In this document: positions 17,481 to 25,639 of the stretch, one piece after another
Position numbering within the stretch: the first letter of the stretch is position 1
How the letters are laid out: each line of letters begins with the position of its first letter
NCBI RefSeq assembly: GCF_003112535.1
Contig: NZ_BEWA01000001.1
Location: forward strand, 62,001 to 126,000
Reading direction: 5' to 3'
Origin: Streptomyces rishiriensis
Lineage (GTDB): Bacteria > Actinomycetota > Actinomycetes > Streptomycetales > Streptomycetaceae
Length of the DNA stretch: 64,000 bases
The notes under the pieces: model-generated
The model's input: only the letters and a program-made list of their open reading frames with translations
Databases searched by the model: none
What the model was told of the DNA's origin: nothing
Made by a program: the position numbers and the translations under genes

Positions 17481-18548
17481 CTAGATGTCCGTGAGGTCCA
17501 CCAGCACCACTCCGGCCGCGCGTGCGTCAGGCGGCTCGAAGCCCCGCTCGCGGATCATGAATTTCACCCGGTCGGGCAGCCGGGACAACGGACGCCCGGC
17601 GAGCTCATCCAGTCCCGGGTAGACCGGGTCGTCCAGCGGCTCACGCCCCCAAGCTGCCGCCCTGGGCTTCGATCGCCCACGCCGCGCTGATCCGCCAGTG
17701 CTGTCCGTCGGCCCGGGACGGGCCGCAACGTCACGGCGAGTTGACGTGCGCAGCCGGTCCACCTCGGTCTGAGCCGCAGCCCTCAGGTCATCACTCCCGC
17801 GACGGTGGAGATCTGCAACCGTCGCGTGAGCTGCTTCAAGGCCGCTCCGCCCGGCACCCGGCGCATCGCACAGGACGCGATGCCACGGCACGCTCCGGTC
17901 CCGGACATAGGACGCCCTGATCGGCCGGTCCCGAAGGACGGCTTGCACAGTCAATGCAGACACGATGGTGCATCCCAGCTGGGTCGGCGAGCCGCGGCCG
18001 TGACGGCAGTCGACCACCAGGCCCGTCGGTGACCTCGGCACCCAATTGCGGTGGTTGTACAGCACGTAGACGGGCAGGCAGCTGGCGGCCAGTGCATCGC
18101 GGACCAGCAACTCGCTTTGGCGCTCACCGGTGGTGCGCACCACATGCTCGAGGTTGTATCCGCCGCCGCGTTTGGCGCGTTTGGCCTGCACGCGCATCCC
18201 GAATCCCCGGTTGGCCGTGTGGAACCACCACTCCCAGTCGGCCCCGTTGCGGGCCTCCTGACGCCGGTGGAACTCGCGCACGACGATGCGGTCGCTGTGC
18301 AGGCGCTGCAGATCCCCGAGGTTGAGCTGTGTGTACATCTCCTCCCCGGACGCGGAGCCGGTGAAGTGGTCAAGCGCCAGCCGCTCGAAGGTGCGCGTGG
18401 CGCAGGCGCGCAGGGTCCGGCACACCGAACGCGCCGCCGGGGAGACGCAGGGGACGGCCGCCTGCCCCGGCCCGCGCAACTCCACGCCGCAGTGCGGGCA
18501 GAACACGAAGCGGTCAGCGATTTCCTCACCGCACAGACATAACGACAC
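17481..18548 (-). CDS. Predicted QxK-type nuclease with N-terminal zinc ribbon (DUF6615-like)
   Basis: The N-terminus is a zinc ribbon (CLCGEEIADRFVFCPHCG). Residues ~70-165 carry a restriction-fold signature: acidic residues in REFHRRQEARNGADWEWW, then FGMRVQAKRAK, so a D...QxK site is visible near D104, Q121 and K123. Then come RQSELLVRDAL and LPVYVLYNHRNW. From memory this matches the DUF6615 family, which I cannot confirm here. GTG at 18548 fits GGGAGGAG upstream better than TTG at 18551. The C-terminal ~120 residues are low-complexity plus PDRVKFMIRERGFEPPDARA. A DNA-cutting defence role is inferred. Confidence 0.6.
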   Translation of the reverse strand: MSLCLCGEEIADRFVFCPHCGVELRGPGQAAVPCVSPAARSVCRTLRACATRTFERLALDHFTGSASGEEMYTQLNLGDLQRLHSDRIVVREFHRRQEARNGADWEWWFHTANRGFGMRVQAKRAKRGGGYNLEHVVRTTGERQSELLVRDALAASCLPVYVLYNHRNWVPRSPTGLVVDCRHGRGSPTQLGCTIVSALTVQAVLRDRPIRASYVRDRSVPWHRVLCDAPGAGRSGLEAAHATVADLHRRGSDDLRAAAQTEVDRLRTSTRRDVAARPGPTDSTGGSARRGRSKPRAAAWGREPLDDPVYPGLDELAGRPLSRLPDRVKFMIRERGFEPPDARAAGVVLVDLTDI

Positions 18549-18589
18549 CAAGAACTCCTCCCCCGGCTTCCATCGACGCTACTGCGCGT

Positions 18590-19309
18590 TCAGGGGGCGG
18601 CCGTTCGCGGTCTTGCCGTGGCGCTCAGGTAGTGCGTGTATTGCTCTTCGGTCAGGCGCTGTCCCGACCAGCCGCTGCAGAACGAGCACCTGGGCCCGTT
18701 CCATTGCCAGAAGTCCTCCAGCTCCAGCAGTTGCGCGAGGGAGATCCGTTCCAGGCCCGGGCCCAGGGACCTCGCATGCCGGCAGGCGTCGCCCACTCCG
18801 TGGGAACGGCCCGTGTACCGGCCGTGCAGGTTCGACCCGTACACCCACACTCCGGCCAGCGGCCCCAGCCGGCCGGGGTCCTCCCGGAAGGGGCGGACGT
18901 CGAAGGAGTCGGCGGAGAAGGTGACCGCGTCGGCAAAGGCCTTGTGCAACCCGAAGTGGACGTCTCGGATCTGTGCGCCCAGCTCCCGCAGATCCGCTTC
19001 GCTTGTCACGTCGGCGGCCAGGGCCAGTGCTGTTCGCTTGTCGCGGCTGTCCCACCCGGCCCCCTGGCAGCGGCCCTGCAGATAGAGCAGGGAGTCCCGG
19101 GCGTGCACGCTCCCGATGGTCTCCAGCCAGCCCTCCCGAGCCTGCAGCCGCTGCTCCGGCGCGACCGCTCCCCGCGCTGCCGCGGGCTCCTGCTCCTCCT
19201 GCTCCTTCTCCCGAACGATCGTGAGCGAGGCAGCTCGTGGACGGTAGGCCTGCGAGAGCTCGAGCAGTTCCTTGCGCCGCTGAGCCAGCAGGTCGCCCGG
19301 TTTCCGCAA
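18590..19309 (-). CDS. Uncharacterised protein
   Basis: The 239-residue product starts at a TTG (RKPGDLLAQRRKELLELSQ) with a charged coiled-coil-like N-terminus. It contains GVWVYGSNLHGRYTGRSHGV and a late CSFCSGW motif. I do not recognise it; the GRYTGRSHGVGDACRHARS stretch suggests an enzyme-like loop. The start lies 20 bases from the divergent helicase remnant. Only moderate coding evidence supports this frame over competing ones. Confidence 0.4.
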   Translation of the reverse strand: MRKPGDLLAQRRKELLELSQAYRPRAASLTIVREKEQEEQEPAAARGAVAPEQRLQAREGWLETIGSVHARDSLLYLQGRCQGAGWDSRDKRTALALAADVTSEADLRELGAQIRDVHFGLHKAFADAVTFSADSFDVRPFREDPGRLGPLAGVWVYGSNLHGRYTGRSHGVGDACRHARSLGPGLERISLAQLLELEDFWQWNGPRCSFCSGWSGQRLTEEQYTHYLSATARPRTAAP

Positions 19310-19328
19310 GGCAGGGTCGACGGCAGGC

Positions 19329-20015
19329 GTGATCCACGAGCAGGTCGGTTTTCCCGAGGCTCACGCAGAAGCTCTCTCCGCCCAACTCGCCCTCGTCCAG
19401 TTCGCGCTCGGGGAGAAGGGGGCGCAGGTGCGACGGGCACTGGCGGTGTTCGTCACCGCGTGCCTGCGCAGCCGCGGACTCTCCGATCTCGCACGGCAGA
19501 TGCTGGACAAGTCCAATCCCGCATTGGAGCGCGCCCTGCGGGCCCTTGCCCAGGATCTACGCTCAGCAGGGACCAGCTCCAACGCCGACATCGACCTCCT
19601 CGCCGACATCATCACCGGCGCTTACGCACGCATCGGAACCTTTCGCGGCCAGGAATCCTGGATTCAGGCTGCTCCCACCACCCGTCGCGCACTGCGCCTG
19701 CTCAAGCAAGACCAGAGCATCACGGCGGTGGCCGCGGAACTCCACCGCGCCCGCGACGAGACGCTGGTGGGCGACACACGGCCGCGCCCGCGGCCGGTGC
19801 AGGTCATGAACCTCCACCAGACCAAGGGCCGCGAAGCCGACACCACGATCCTGCTGCTGGCCGACGGCGAATGGTACGGCTACGAAAGTGAACCCTTCCC
19901 CATCAACTCACGGCTGCTCTACGTCGTCATGACTCGTGCCCGCCGCCAGGCGCACCTGGTCGTCCCGGCCAACTCCCACCCTCTGTGGGCCCCGCTCATC
20001 GCAGCCCTGGAATAG
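19329..20015 (+). pseudogene. C-terminal remnant of a UvrD/Rep-type helicase
   Basis: Only the last ~228 residues of a superfamily 1 helicase are present. The end is diagnostic: QVMNLHQTKGREADTTILLL (motif V-like TKGxE) and RLLYVVMTRARRQAHLVV (motif VI). The Walker A and all N-terminal motifs are absent, and the preceding sequence belongs to a divergent gene, so the 5' part has been lost. A shorter, more decayed copy of its last ~110 bases lies at 21308-21417. The fragment might still be translated from 19329 but cannot be an active helicase. Confidence 0.7.
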
Positions 20016-20173
20016 CCCTTCCCCACCAACGCGGCCCGCCACGACACCTGCCCCGAGGGGGTGAGGCCGGGAAATAATGCTTGATCCCGCTCACCCCCTG
20101 CTGTGCGGCTGCGACCGCACCGGCGATTCCCGCCGCCGACCGAGCCCACGCCGGGGGACGGCTCGCTGGGACC

Positions 20174-20875
20174 TCAGCTCAACCAGTGGACGATTGAGCG
20201 GACCAACTCCGCGATGGCCGCGAGGTAACGGAGGTAGTCGAAGGCTGGCCGGAGCGCGGCCAGGCCACGCCTGGCGCTCTCGGTCACCGTGCTCTTGCGC
20301 ACGCCGTAGGAAGCCGCCACTTCCTCAGCCGTCTTGCCGAGTGCCTTGTGCTCGTACAGGTACTGCCGTGTCTTCTCCGGAAGCTTGGCAAGCTCCTCCT
20401 CCAAGATCAGCAGGTCGACCAGTTCATCGATCAGATCCTCGGCTGCTTCTTCAGCCTCTGACGGCTCGGCGGGCGTCTCCTTTGGTTCGAGCGGGAAACG
20501 CCTCCAGGCCATCCGCTTGGCCATGCGGTACATGGCGCGCTCTGGCACCTTGAGCTTCTCGCGCTGCTTCCACAGCGCCTCCAGAGCTTCCGCAGTGACA
20601 TCGTCCGCCGCCGTCTGACGCAGGCCGGACGGAAGGTGGTTGAGCACCCCGCGGGAGTAGTTTCGCAGTCGCTGGCCATACAGCAGATGGAACCGGTCGA
20701 ACGGCTCACGGTACTTCCAGCAGGTCGGACACCACTGCGCACGGTCCGTGTAGAGGCCGACCGGCGACTCCGCACGAGAGTCGCCATCCTGGTCCTTGTC
20801 CTTCGGGAACACCACCTTCTGACGACTCAACTCGTCGCAGCAGCCCAAGCAGTCCGGCGACTGGTCCTCGTCCAC
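20174..20875 (-). CDS. Sigma-70-family RNA polymerase sigma factor
   Basis: The 233-residue protein has a Cys-rich N-terminus (CLGCCDELSRQKVVF, WCPTCWKYREPFDRF), a region 2-like helical part (~65-130, TAEALEALWKQREKLKVPE), an acidic linker, and a clear sigma region 4 (LPEKTRQYLYEHKALGKTAE, then VAASYGVRKSTVTESARRG). A short hydrophobic helix ends it. It may bind zinc through the N-terminal cysteines and act as an ECF-like sigma. GTG at 20875 is supported by GGAGGGGGAAGA; the frame is open to 21019. No anti-sigma gene is adjacent, and the targets are unknown. Confidence 0.7.
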   Translation of the reverse strand: MDEDQSPDCLGCCDELSRQKVVFPKDKDQDGDSRAESPVGLYTDRAQWCPTCWKYREPFDRFHLLYGQRLRNYSRGVLNHLPSGLRQTAADDVTAEALEALWKQREKLKVPERAMYRMAKRMAWRRFPLEPKETPAEPSEAEEAAEDLIDELVDLLILEEELAKLPEKTRQYLYEHKALGKTAEEVAASYGVRKSTVTESARRGLAALRPAFDYLRYLAAIAELVRSIVHWLS

Positions 20876-21307
20876 ACTCTTCCCCCTCCAGGGTGGGGAC
20901 CGACCATCAGGCGATCGGCCCATCACCATGCCCGTGCGCGCTCGACAGCTTTTGGACGACAACGCCTTTCGACCATTTTCGGACTGAAAGCCCCTTGCTG
21001 CGAGACCCCCGAGACGCATCGAACAAAAGCGCCATCCAGGATGGCTGCCCTGACAGGAGGTGGCAGGCCCCCGTCACCCGAAACAGAAATCTCAATGACT
21101 ACTCCCGCACCTCGGTCACCAAGCCGGAGCTTCCTCGCTGACCTGGCTGGCTCCTGCAGCCGTCCAAAGGCCGCTCGCACTCGGCAGACAACGGCGACAG
21201 AGAACGGCACGGCGCAGGAGGCCAGGCGGCCCGAAGGGCGGCTGTACAGGCACCTGAACGTGCGCCACCACTCGCTACCTGGGACGTCCCGGCTGGAACT
21301 GCGACCA

Positions 21308-21401
21308 CGTCGTCATGCCCCGTGCCCGCCACCAGGCACGCCTCGCCGTCCGGGCCTACTCCCACCCCCTGCGGGCACCCCTCATCGCCGCCCCGAAGTA
21401 G
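21308..21401 (+). pseudogene. Decayed duplicate of the helicase 3' end
   Basis: Read in one frame this gives HVVMPRARHQARLAVRAYSH then PLRAPLIAAPK and a stop, clearly matching YVVMTRARRQAHLVVPANSH then PLWAPLIAALE at 19921-20015. The similarity continues past the stop (TAGCCTTCCCCGCCAACG against TAGCCCTTCCCCACCAACG). No upstream helicase sequence remains. Confidence 0.7.
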
Positions 21402-21463
21402 CCTTCCCCGCCAACGAGTCCCGATCTGCCTGCTGCCGTCCCGGAGCCAGCGCACAGAGGAAG

Positions 21464-21805
21464 ATGGACGCCGTGCACGACGACCCCAGCGCCATCGCAT
21501 CGTTGCTGCGAGCCAGGTACAAGCAACGCCTGCCCTCCACCCTCAACGAGCTGACCGGGCCCGAGCACGGAATGGTGGAGCTGCCGCTTCACATCGCGTG
21601 GTCCGGACTGCGCACCCTCGATCTGGGCCTGCCACGACAGCGCATGAGCCTGTACAGAACGGTGCTCGCCGAAGGCATGCGTGACGACCTATGCCGCTTC
21701 CTCAACCGGGACATCCTGCTTGAGCTTTGGCCAGTGCTCCACAAGCTCATCAGCAGGGCCATCAAGGACGTATGGGAGGAGGCATTCCCCGAGCTGCGTC
21801 CATGA
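21464..21805 (+). CDS. Small uncharacterised Streptomyces protein
   Basis: The 113-residue product begins MDAVHDDPSAIASLLRARYK and ends DVWEEAFPELRP. It is helical, has no membrane segment, and resembles a small protein I remember as common in Streptomyces genomes with no known role. The ATG at 21464 follows AGAGGAAG. It directly follows the decayed helicase tail, so it may have moved together with that duplication. About 275 bases without a visible gene separate it from sdpB. Confidence 0.6.
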   Translation: MDAVHDDPSAIASLLRARYKQRLPSTLNELTGPEHGMVELPLHIAWSGLRTLDLGLPRQRMSLYRTVLAEGMRDDLCRFLNRDILLELWPVLHKLISRAIKDVWEEAFPELRP

Positions 21806-22081
21806 TCACCTTCCGGCGCACTCCCCCAGCACCCCACAGTAGGCGTTCTCACCACACCTGCGGCACTCTCACCCAACCTGCAGGATCGCAGGTCAAACGG
21901 CCCGAGCAGGGTCCAGAACCCGTCGCAATCCATCTGCAGCCCCGCAGGCCACCTGCATGCAGTCACCGCAACAACGGTGCGACCTCACAACCTCGACGGC
22001 TTGCTCTACACCGAACGGCGTACGAGCAAGTGTTGCACGCCAGGCCCGTGTCAGCGATCGTCAGGTGTCTTCACGAGAGGG

Positions 22082-23062
22082 TTACGCCATGCCAGCCGGC
22101 TGGACCGATGAGCCATCCAGATCGTTTTGTGAGCCTTCTTCGGTGTCAGGCGCGTCTGAAGCGGCCACATGGACGGAGTTCGTGACCCGTCGAACGTGTA
22201 TGGACCCGCCGAGGGGCTGGCACAGAACCAGGATGCCGCCAGCCATGGCCAGAGCGAAGCTCCACAGGCCCATGATCAGGGCGATGGAGAAGTGGAATAG
22301 CAGCCCTGCGCCCATCACCCACCATCGCTGACGTTGCGGGAGCAGGAGGCAGATGGCCAGCGAGAGCTCGATCGCCAGAGGAACCCAGGTCATCAGGGCC
22401 ACGCCCAATGGTGTGGCGATGATCGGCGCAATCAGCGTGTTGAGCCATGGAGCGGGTCCGAAGTCGAGGTTGCTGCCCCAGTACCACATGGCGGTTCCGT
22501 CCTGCCATTCGGCGTGAGGCAGCTTGGCGACAGCCGCCTGGAAGTAGATCACGACCATCTGCAGACGCACCATGACGAGTGCGCTGGTGCCGAGGAGCGC
22601 CAGCAGGGGGGCGGTACGTGACCCCGACGCCTGCTGTTGCGGCTCCCAATGCCAGCGGCGCTTGTCTCCGATGGCCGGGAGTACGAACAGCACTGAGAGA
22701 ATGAGGGCGACCTGGTCGCCTCCGTCGGCAATGGCGATGCCCGAGAAGACGCTGTAGTTGATGTACGCGTGCGGCAGGGCGGTGAACCGAGGCCGCCAGC
22801 CCGAGGCCACAACCAGAAGAACCATCACACACGCCCATTTGATCCAGGCCAGGTGAGTGTAATTGTGGGGTGCCAGACAGAAGACGCTCGCGGCGGTGGT
22901 AGAGGTACACAGCGGATAGTCACCGATGGTCGCTACCGGTCGGAAGAGAGTTTCAGCACTTGAGGCAGCCAGGGTTCCGGCGGTGCCAAGGGCGACGAGA
23001 GTGCGGGCTAAGCCGTACACGTTGGTCCAGGGCAGCGGGACGGGGCGCTGGGTCACGGGCAC
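22082..23062 (-). CDS. sdpB: SdpB-family membrane protein for SDP-like toxin maturation
   Basis: In Bacillus subtilis, SdpA and SdpB are both needed to turn pro-SdpC into the SDP killing peptide. This 326-residue protein has about six to eight hydrophobic segments (for example YTHLAWIKWACVMVLLVVAS, ALILSVLFVLPAIG, FSIALIMGLWSFALAMAGG) and SdpB/HTTM-type features (VRLQMVVIYFQAAVAKLPHA, GTAMWYWGSNLDFG). The start overlaps the end of sdpA by ten bases, so translation is coupled. The hydrophilic last ~45 residues are probably cytoplasmic. Family assignment is firm; function is by homology. Confidence 0.85.
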   Translation of the reverse strand: MPVTQRPVPLPWTNVYGLARTLVALGTAGTLAASSAETLFRPVATIGDYPLCTSTTAASVFCLAPHNYTHLAWIKWACVMVLLVVASGWRPRFTALPHAYINYSVFSGIAIADGGDQVALILSVLFVLPAIGDKRRWHWEPQQQASGSRTAPLLALLGTSALVMVRLQMVVIYFQAAVAKLPHAEWQDGTAMWYWGSNLDFGPAPWLNTLIAPIIATPLGVALMTWVPLAIELSLAICLLLPQRQRWWVMGAGLLFHFSIALIMGLWSFALAMAGGILVLCQPLGGSIHVRRVTNSVHVAASDAPDTEEGSQNDLDGSSVQPAGMA

Positions 23063-23652
23063 TTCAGGCTCCAGACGGCAACACGAGTGGGAGTGTGGCG
23101 TTCAGAGGACAGGCGGCGCCATGCCCATGGGACTGGCTGCATCTCCACAACTGCCGCCCGACCGCACAGGGTGGGGGTCGGCGAGGAATTGGTCGTCGCA
23201 GCGACCGGTGCCGACGCGTGTGCGAGGCAAGCGCTCACGGACTGTGTCCCGTCGCATGATGTCCATCTGAGGTGCTTCTGGTGCAGCAGCAGAGCGATCT
23301 CGATGCCCTGCGATCTGGAGGCCCGGTCGAACCCGAAGGCGTTCGATGGTCTGGAGTGCGGCGTGAGGGCGGCACTGTGCCAGTGACCGTCGGTCATGCG
23401 GTACGGAGCGTACTGAGGGTCCTTCCCTGACTTGGTGAAGAAGGCCCAGCCCTGGGGCGCTGCAACGGTGGCGACCTTCCCGATGCCGCCCTGTCCGGGC
23501 AACGAGATCACGTTGTGCGGCAGAAAGCTTTGGGCGACGTAAAGGCTCACGACAACCCAGATCGCGGAGATTGTCGCGACCCAGGCGCGGGGCACCGTGG
23601 CGGAGTGGGCTGGACCGCGTGAGCGCAGACGAATGGTGAGGATGAGACGCAT
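23053..23652 (-). CDS. sdpA: SdpA-family protein for SDP-like toxin maturation
   Basis: The 199-residue protein has an N-terminal membrane anchor at ~22-42 (WVATISAIWVVVSLYVAQSF), then an outer domain containing PQGWAFFTKSGKDPQYAPYR, the SdpA hallmark, and several cysteines (TSCDGTQSVSACLAHAS). The frame is open from 23760, but the ATG at 23652 puts the anchor near the N-terminus as expected. It sits between sdpC (117 bases upstream) and sdpB (overlapping), giving the order sdpC-sdpA-sdpB, which differs from the sdpABC order of Bacillus. Confidence 0.8.
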   Translation of the reverse strand: MRLILTIRLRSRGPAHSATVPRAWVATISAIWVVVSLYVAQSFLPHNVISLPGQGGIGKVATVAAPQGWAFFTKSGKDPQYAPYRMTDGHWHSAALTPHSRPSNAFGFDRASRSQGIEIALLLHQKHLRWTSCDGTQSVSACLAHASAPVAATTNSSPTPTLCGRAAVVEMQPVPWAWRRLSSERHTPTRVAVWSLKCP

Positions 23653-23769
23653 GGTTGCTGTGCCCTCGACTGATCGACATGGTGCGGGAGCCGGCGTGCA
23701 GGTGAACGGCGCAGAGCGGTGGGCCGGACTGTCACAGCGAATGGCAGTTCGGCCCACCACCCGGCTGGG

Positions 23770-24435
23770 TTAAGCCGCCAGAACCTGTGTCAGCTGGGCC
23801 ATCTCCTCATCCCTGCTGAGGGAGCTCTGTCCCTTCTCGGTGGCAGACCAGAAGTGGGATGTGGTCACCACCCACTTGGCTGCCTGGAAGTTCACGGCCA
23901 CCGAGACGTTTACCGCGCCACCCAAGTTGACGGCGACAAGCACGTTGACGGCCACCACGACGTTGGCGCACCTGCCGATGCCGGTACCGGTGTCACCGGT
24001 CCTGGACTTCGTGGTCGCCAGCGACTTGAGGATGCCGGCGGCCTGATCCACACCGCTTTCCACCTGGCGCGGGTCACCGGAGCGCAGCTTCGCCGAGAAG
24101 GAGCTGAAGAAGTCCGAGTGCTCCTTCTGGATCCTGTCCAGCACCGCGGTCACGGCCTTCATCTGCTCTGCGGTGCTGTTCTCCTTCCGAAGGGTGGCGA
24201 CATCGACGAACTTGCCCGATCGGGCGAGCTTCTCCGCCACCGGTCCCTGGGCGAAGGCCAAGCCTTCGAAGAGGAGCCGGCCGTCCTTGGTCGCCTCCGT
24301 CTTCGTGCGCGGTCCCGAGGTTAAGGAGGAAGTGGCATGGGTCGTGGCCGCGGACGCAGCGGCCTCCTGAGCCACGGCGCCGCCGAGTCCGAGGACGGCG
24401 ACAGCGGCGATGGCGACGCTCACGCGTCTGTGCAT
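23770..24435 (-). CDS. sdpC: SdpC-family pro-toxin (SDP-like killing factor)
   Basis: The 221-residue precursor has a Sec signal peptide (basic MHRRVSV, a hydrophobic core to ~22, possible cleavage after AAASA). A family-typical helical domain follows (LLFEGLAFAQGPVAEKLARS, TAEQMKAVTAVLDRIQKEH, FSSFSAKLRSGDPRQVESGV). A hydrophobic segment at ~155-183 then has VAVN-type repeats and is the likely mature peptide. It has a single cysteine, C156, whereas Bacillus SDP has two that form a disulfide. GGGGAG lies five bases before the ATG. It leads the sdpCAB operon and is divergent from the putative immunity operon. Confidence 0.8.
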   Translation of the reverse strand: MHRRVSVAIAAVAVLGLGGAVAQEAAASAATTHATSSLTSGPRTKTEATKDGRLLFEGLAFAQGPVAEKLARSGKFVDVATLRKENSTAEQMKAVTAVLDRIQKEHSDFFSSFSAKLRSGDPRQVESGVDQAAGILKSLATTKSRTGDTGTGIGRCANVVVAVNVLVAVNLGGAVNVSVAVNFQAAKWVVTTSHFWSATEKGQSSLSRDEEMAQLTQVLAA

Positions 24436-24633
24436 AGTGACTCCCCGTGGTACGACGTGATAGTCCAGTGGTCACTCAGCGCAATCTCTGGACACGGACG
24501 GGTGAACGCTACAAGCGTTCGAAACGGAGGCCAACGACTTAAAACGTCACCCGGTAGAGATCAAGCCAAGCTCATCAGGGCCCGCATGAGTGTCATAAGG
24601 GCGGGGCAAAGGATGTGTCAGTGCGCGACTATC

Positions 24634-24652
24634 GTTCTACTTCAAAGTGAAC
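24634..24652. promoter_or_regulatory. Imperfect GTTC...GAAC palindrome, GntR operator candidate
   Basis: The 19-base site GTTCTACTTCAAAGTGAAC has matching GTTC/GAAC ends and a TT-C-AA centre. It sits ~40 bases before the DUF1648 gene in the divergent sdpC gap, where the GntR regulator of this operon would be expected to act. The inner positions do not pair. Confidence 0.3.
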
Positions 24653-24691
24653 AATCCTGGTGACGCGCTTCACAGAAAGGACCTGACGTTT

Positions 24692-25156
24692 GTGTTAGAG
24701 AACCGTGCCCCTGCCCTGAGTCGCACCCGTCTAGTGGTGGAGGCGACCGTCCCCTTCGCCGGTGGGGCAGTGATCACCGGCGTGGCATTTTTGCTGTTCA
24801 AGGGCTCTCTGCCCGACAGGATCGCCACTCATTTCACGTTGGGCGGCAGCGCCGACGGCTACAGCAGCCCAGGGACAACGCTTGGCCAATACATGTTGCT
24901 GTTCGCCATCCAGGCGATCGGCGCGCTCGGTGTGGTCTTCTCCGTCAAGGCGGCCCCCAGGGCCGCCAGGGGGCTGAGGGCATTCTGCTGCGGGCTCGCC
25001 GCCGGGACGGCCTACGACCTCATAGCCACGCTGTGGGTCGTGAGCGACTCCAGCGGACGGAATGTTCATCTGCCGTCGTACCAGTGGGCCGTGGACGTCC
25101 TTGTAGGTGCAGTCGTGGCCGCCGCCGCATGGTTCGCTTCCCGGAGCCGTGCATGA
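24692..25156 (+). CDS. DUF1648 membrane protein, candidate SDP immunity protein
   Basis: The 154-residue protein has about four membrane helices (FAGGAVITGVAFLLFKG, YMLLFAIQAIGALGVVF, ~95-115, DVLVGAVVAAAAWF). The DUF1648 signature LPDRIATHFTLGGSADGYSS lies at ~42-61. In Bacillus the immunity protein SdpI also carries a DUF1648 module, so an immunity role is inferred from that and from its place divergent from sdpC. GTG at 24692 follows AAAGGA; an earlier GTG at 24647 lies inside the operator candidate. It overlaps the next gene (ATGA). Confidence 0.65.
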   Translation: MLENRAPALSRTRLVVEATVPFAGGAVITGVAFLLFKGSLPDRIATHFTLGGSADGYSSPGTTLGQYMLLFAIQAIGALGVVFSVKAAPRAARGLRAFCCGLAAGTAYDLIATLWVVSDSSGRNVHLPSYQWAVDVLVGAVVAAAAWFASRSRA

Positions 25157-25638
25157 ACCAGGAACACGGGCCGCAGCGGGTCACCGTCTGGCACCGCACC
25201 TTGATCAGTGGCTGGATGCTCGCCACGGGCATCGTCGCAGCGGTCGGCTTGTTCGTCCTGGCAGGTGTCGACCCCCATCACCGATCGTTCATGCTGTGGC
25301 TTCTGGTGTTCCCGGCCGCATTTCTCATCGTCGGGGCCATCCGAGTCACGGTCTCCCCCCGCGGAGTCACAGCCGGCTCGCTGCTTGTGCCGTTTCTACG
25401 ACGGCGCTTCCCTCTCGAACGCATCGAGAGCGCCTCGGCTCGATGGACCAAGCCCGCCGAGATCGGAGGGTGGGGCTACCGCTGGAACCCGGGACTCAGC
25501 AGCATCTCACTGCGCGAAGGCGATGCCATCTGGCTCGCCCTCACAGGCGGCAGCCAGTTCGTCATCACCATCGATGACGCCGATACAGCCGCCGAGCTCA
25601 CCAACCACCTGCTCGCTCGCGGACACGAAGGTCCCTGA
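25153..25638 (+). CDS. Small membrane protein with PH-like domain
   Basis: The 161-residue protein has two N-terminal membrane helices (LISGWMLATGIVAAVGLFVL, MLWLLVFPAAFLIVGA), then a beta-rich region resembling bacterial PH-like domains (IRVTVSPRGVTAG, FPLERIESASARW, SISLREGDAIWLALTGGSQF). It overlaps the DUF1648 gene by four bases and precedes the GntR gene by one base, so the three are co-translated. It may help sense or neutralise the SDP-like toxin; this is inferred from gene order. Confidence 0.6.
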   Translation: MNQEHGPQRVTVWHRTLISGWMLATGIVAAVGLFVLAGVDPHHRSFMLWLLVFPAAFLIVGAIRVTVSPRGVTAGSLLVPFLRRRFPLERIESASARWTKPAEIGGWGYRWNPGLSSISLREGDAIWLALTGGSQFVITIDDADTAAELTNHLLARGHEGP

Positions 25639-25639
25639 C

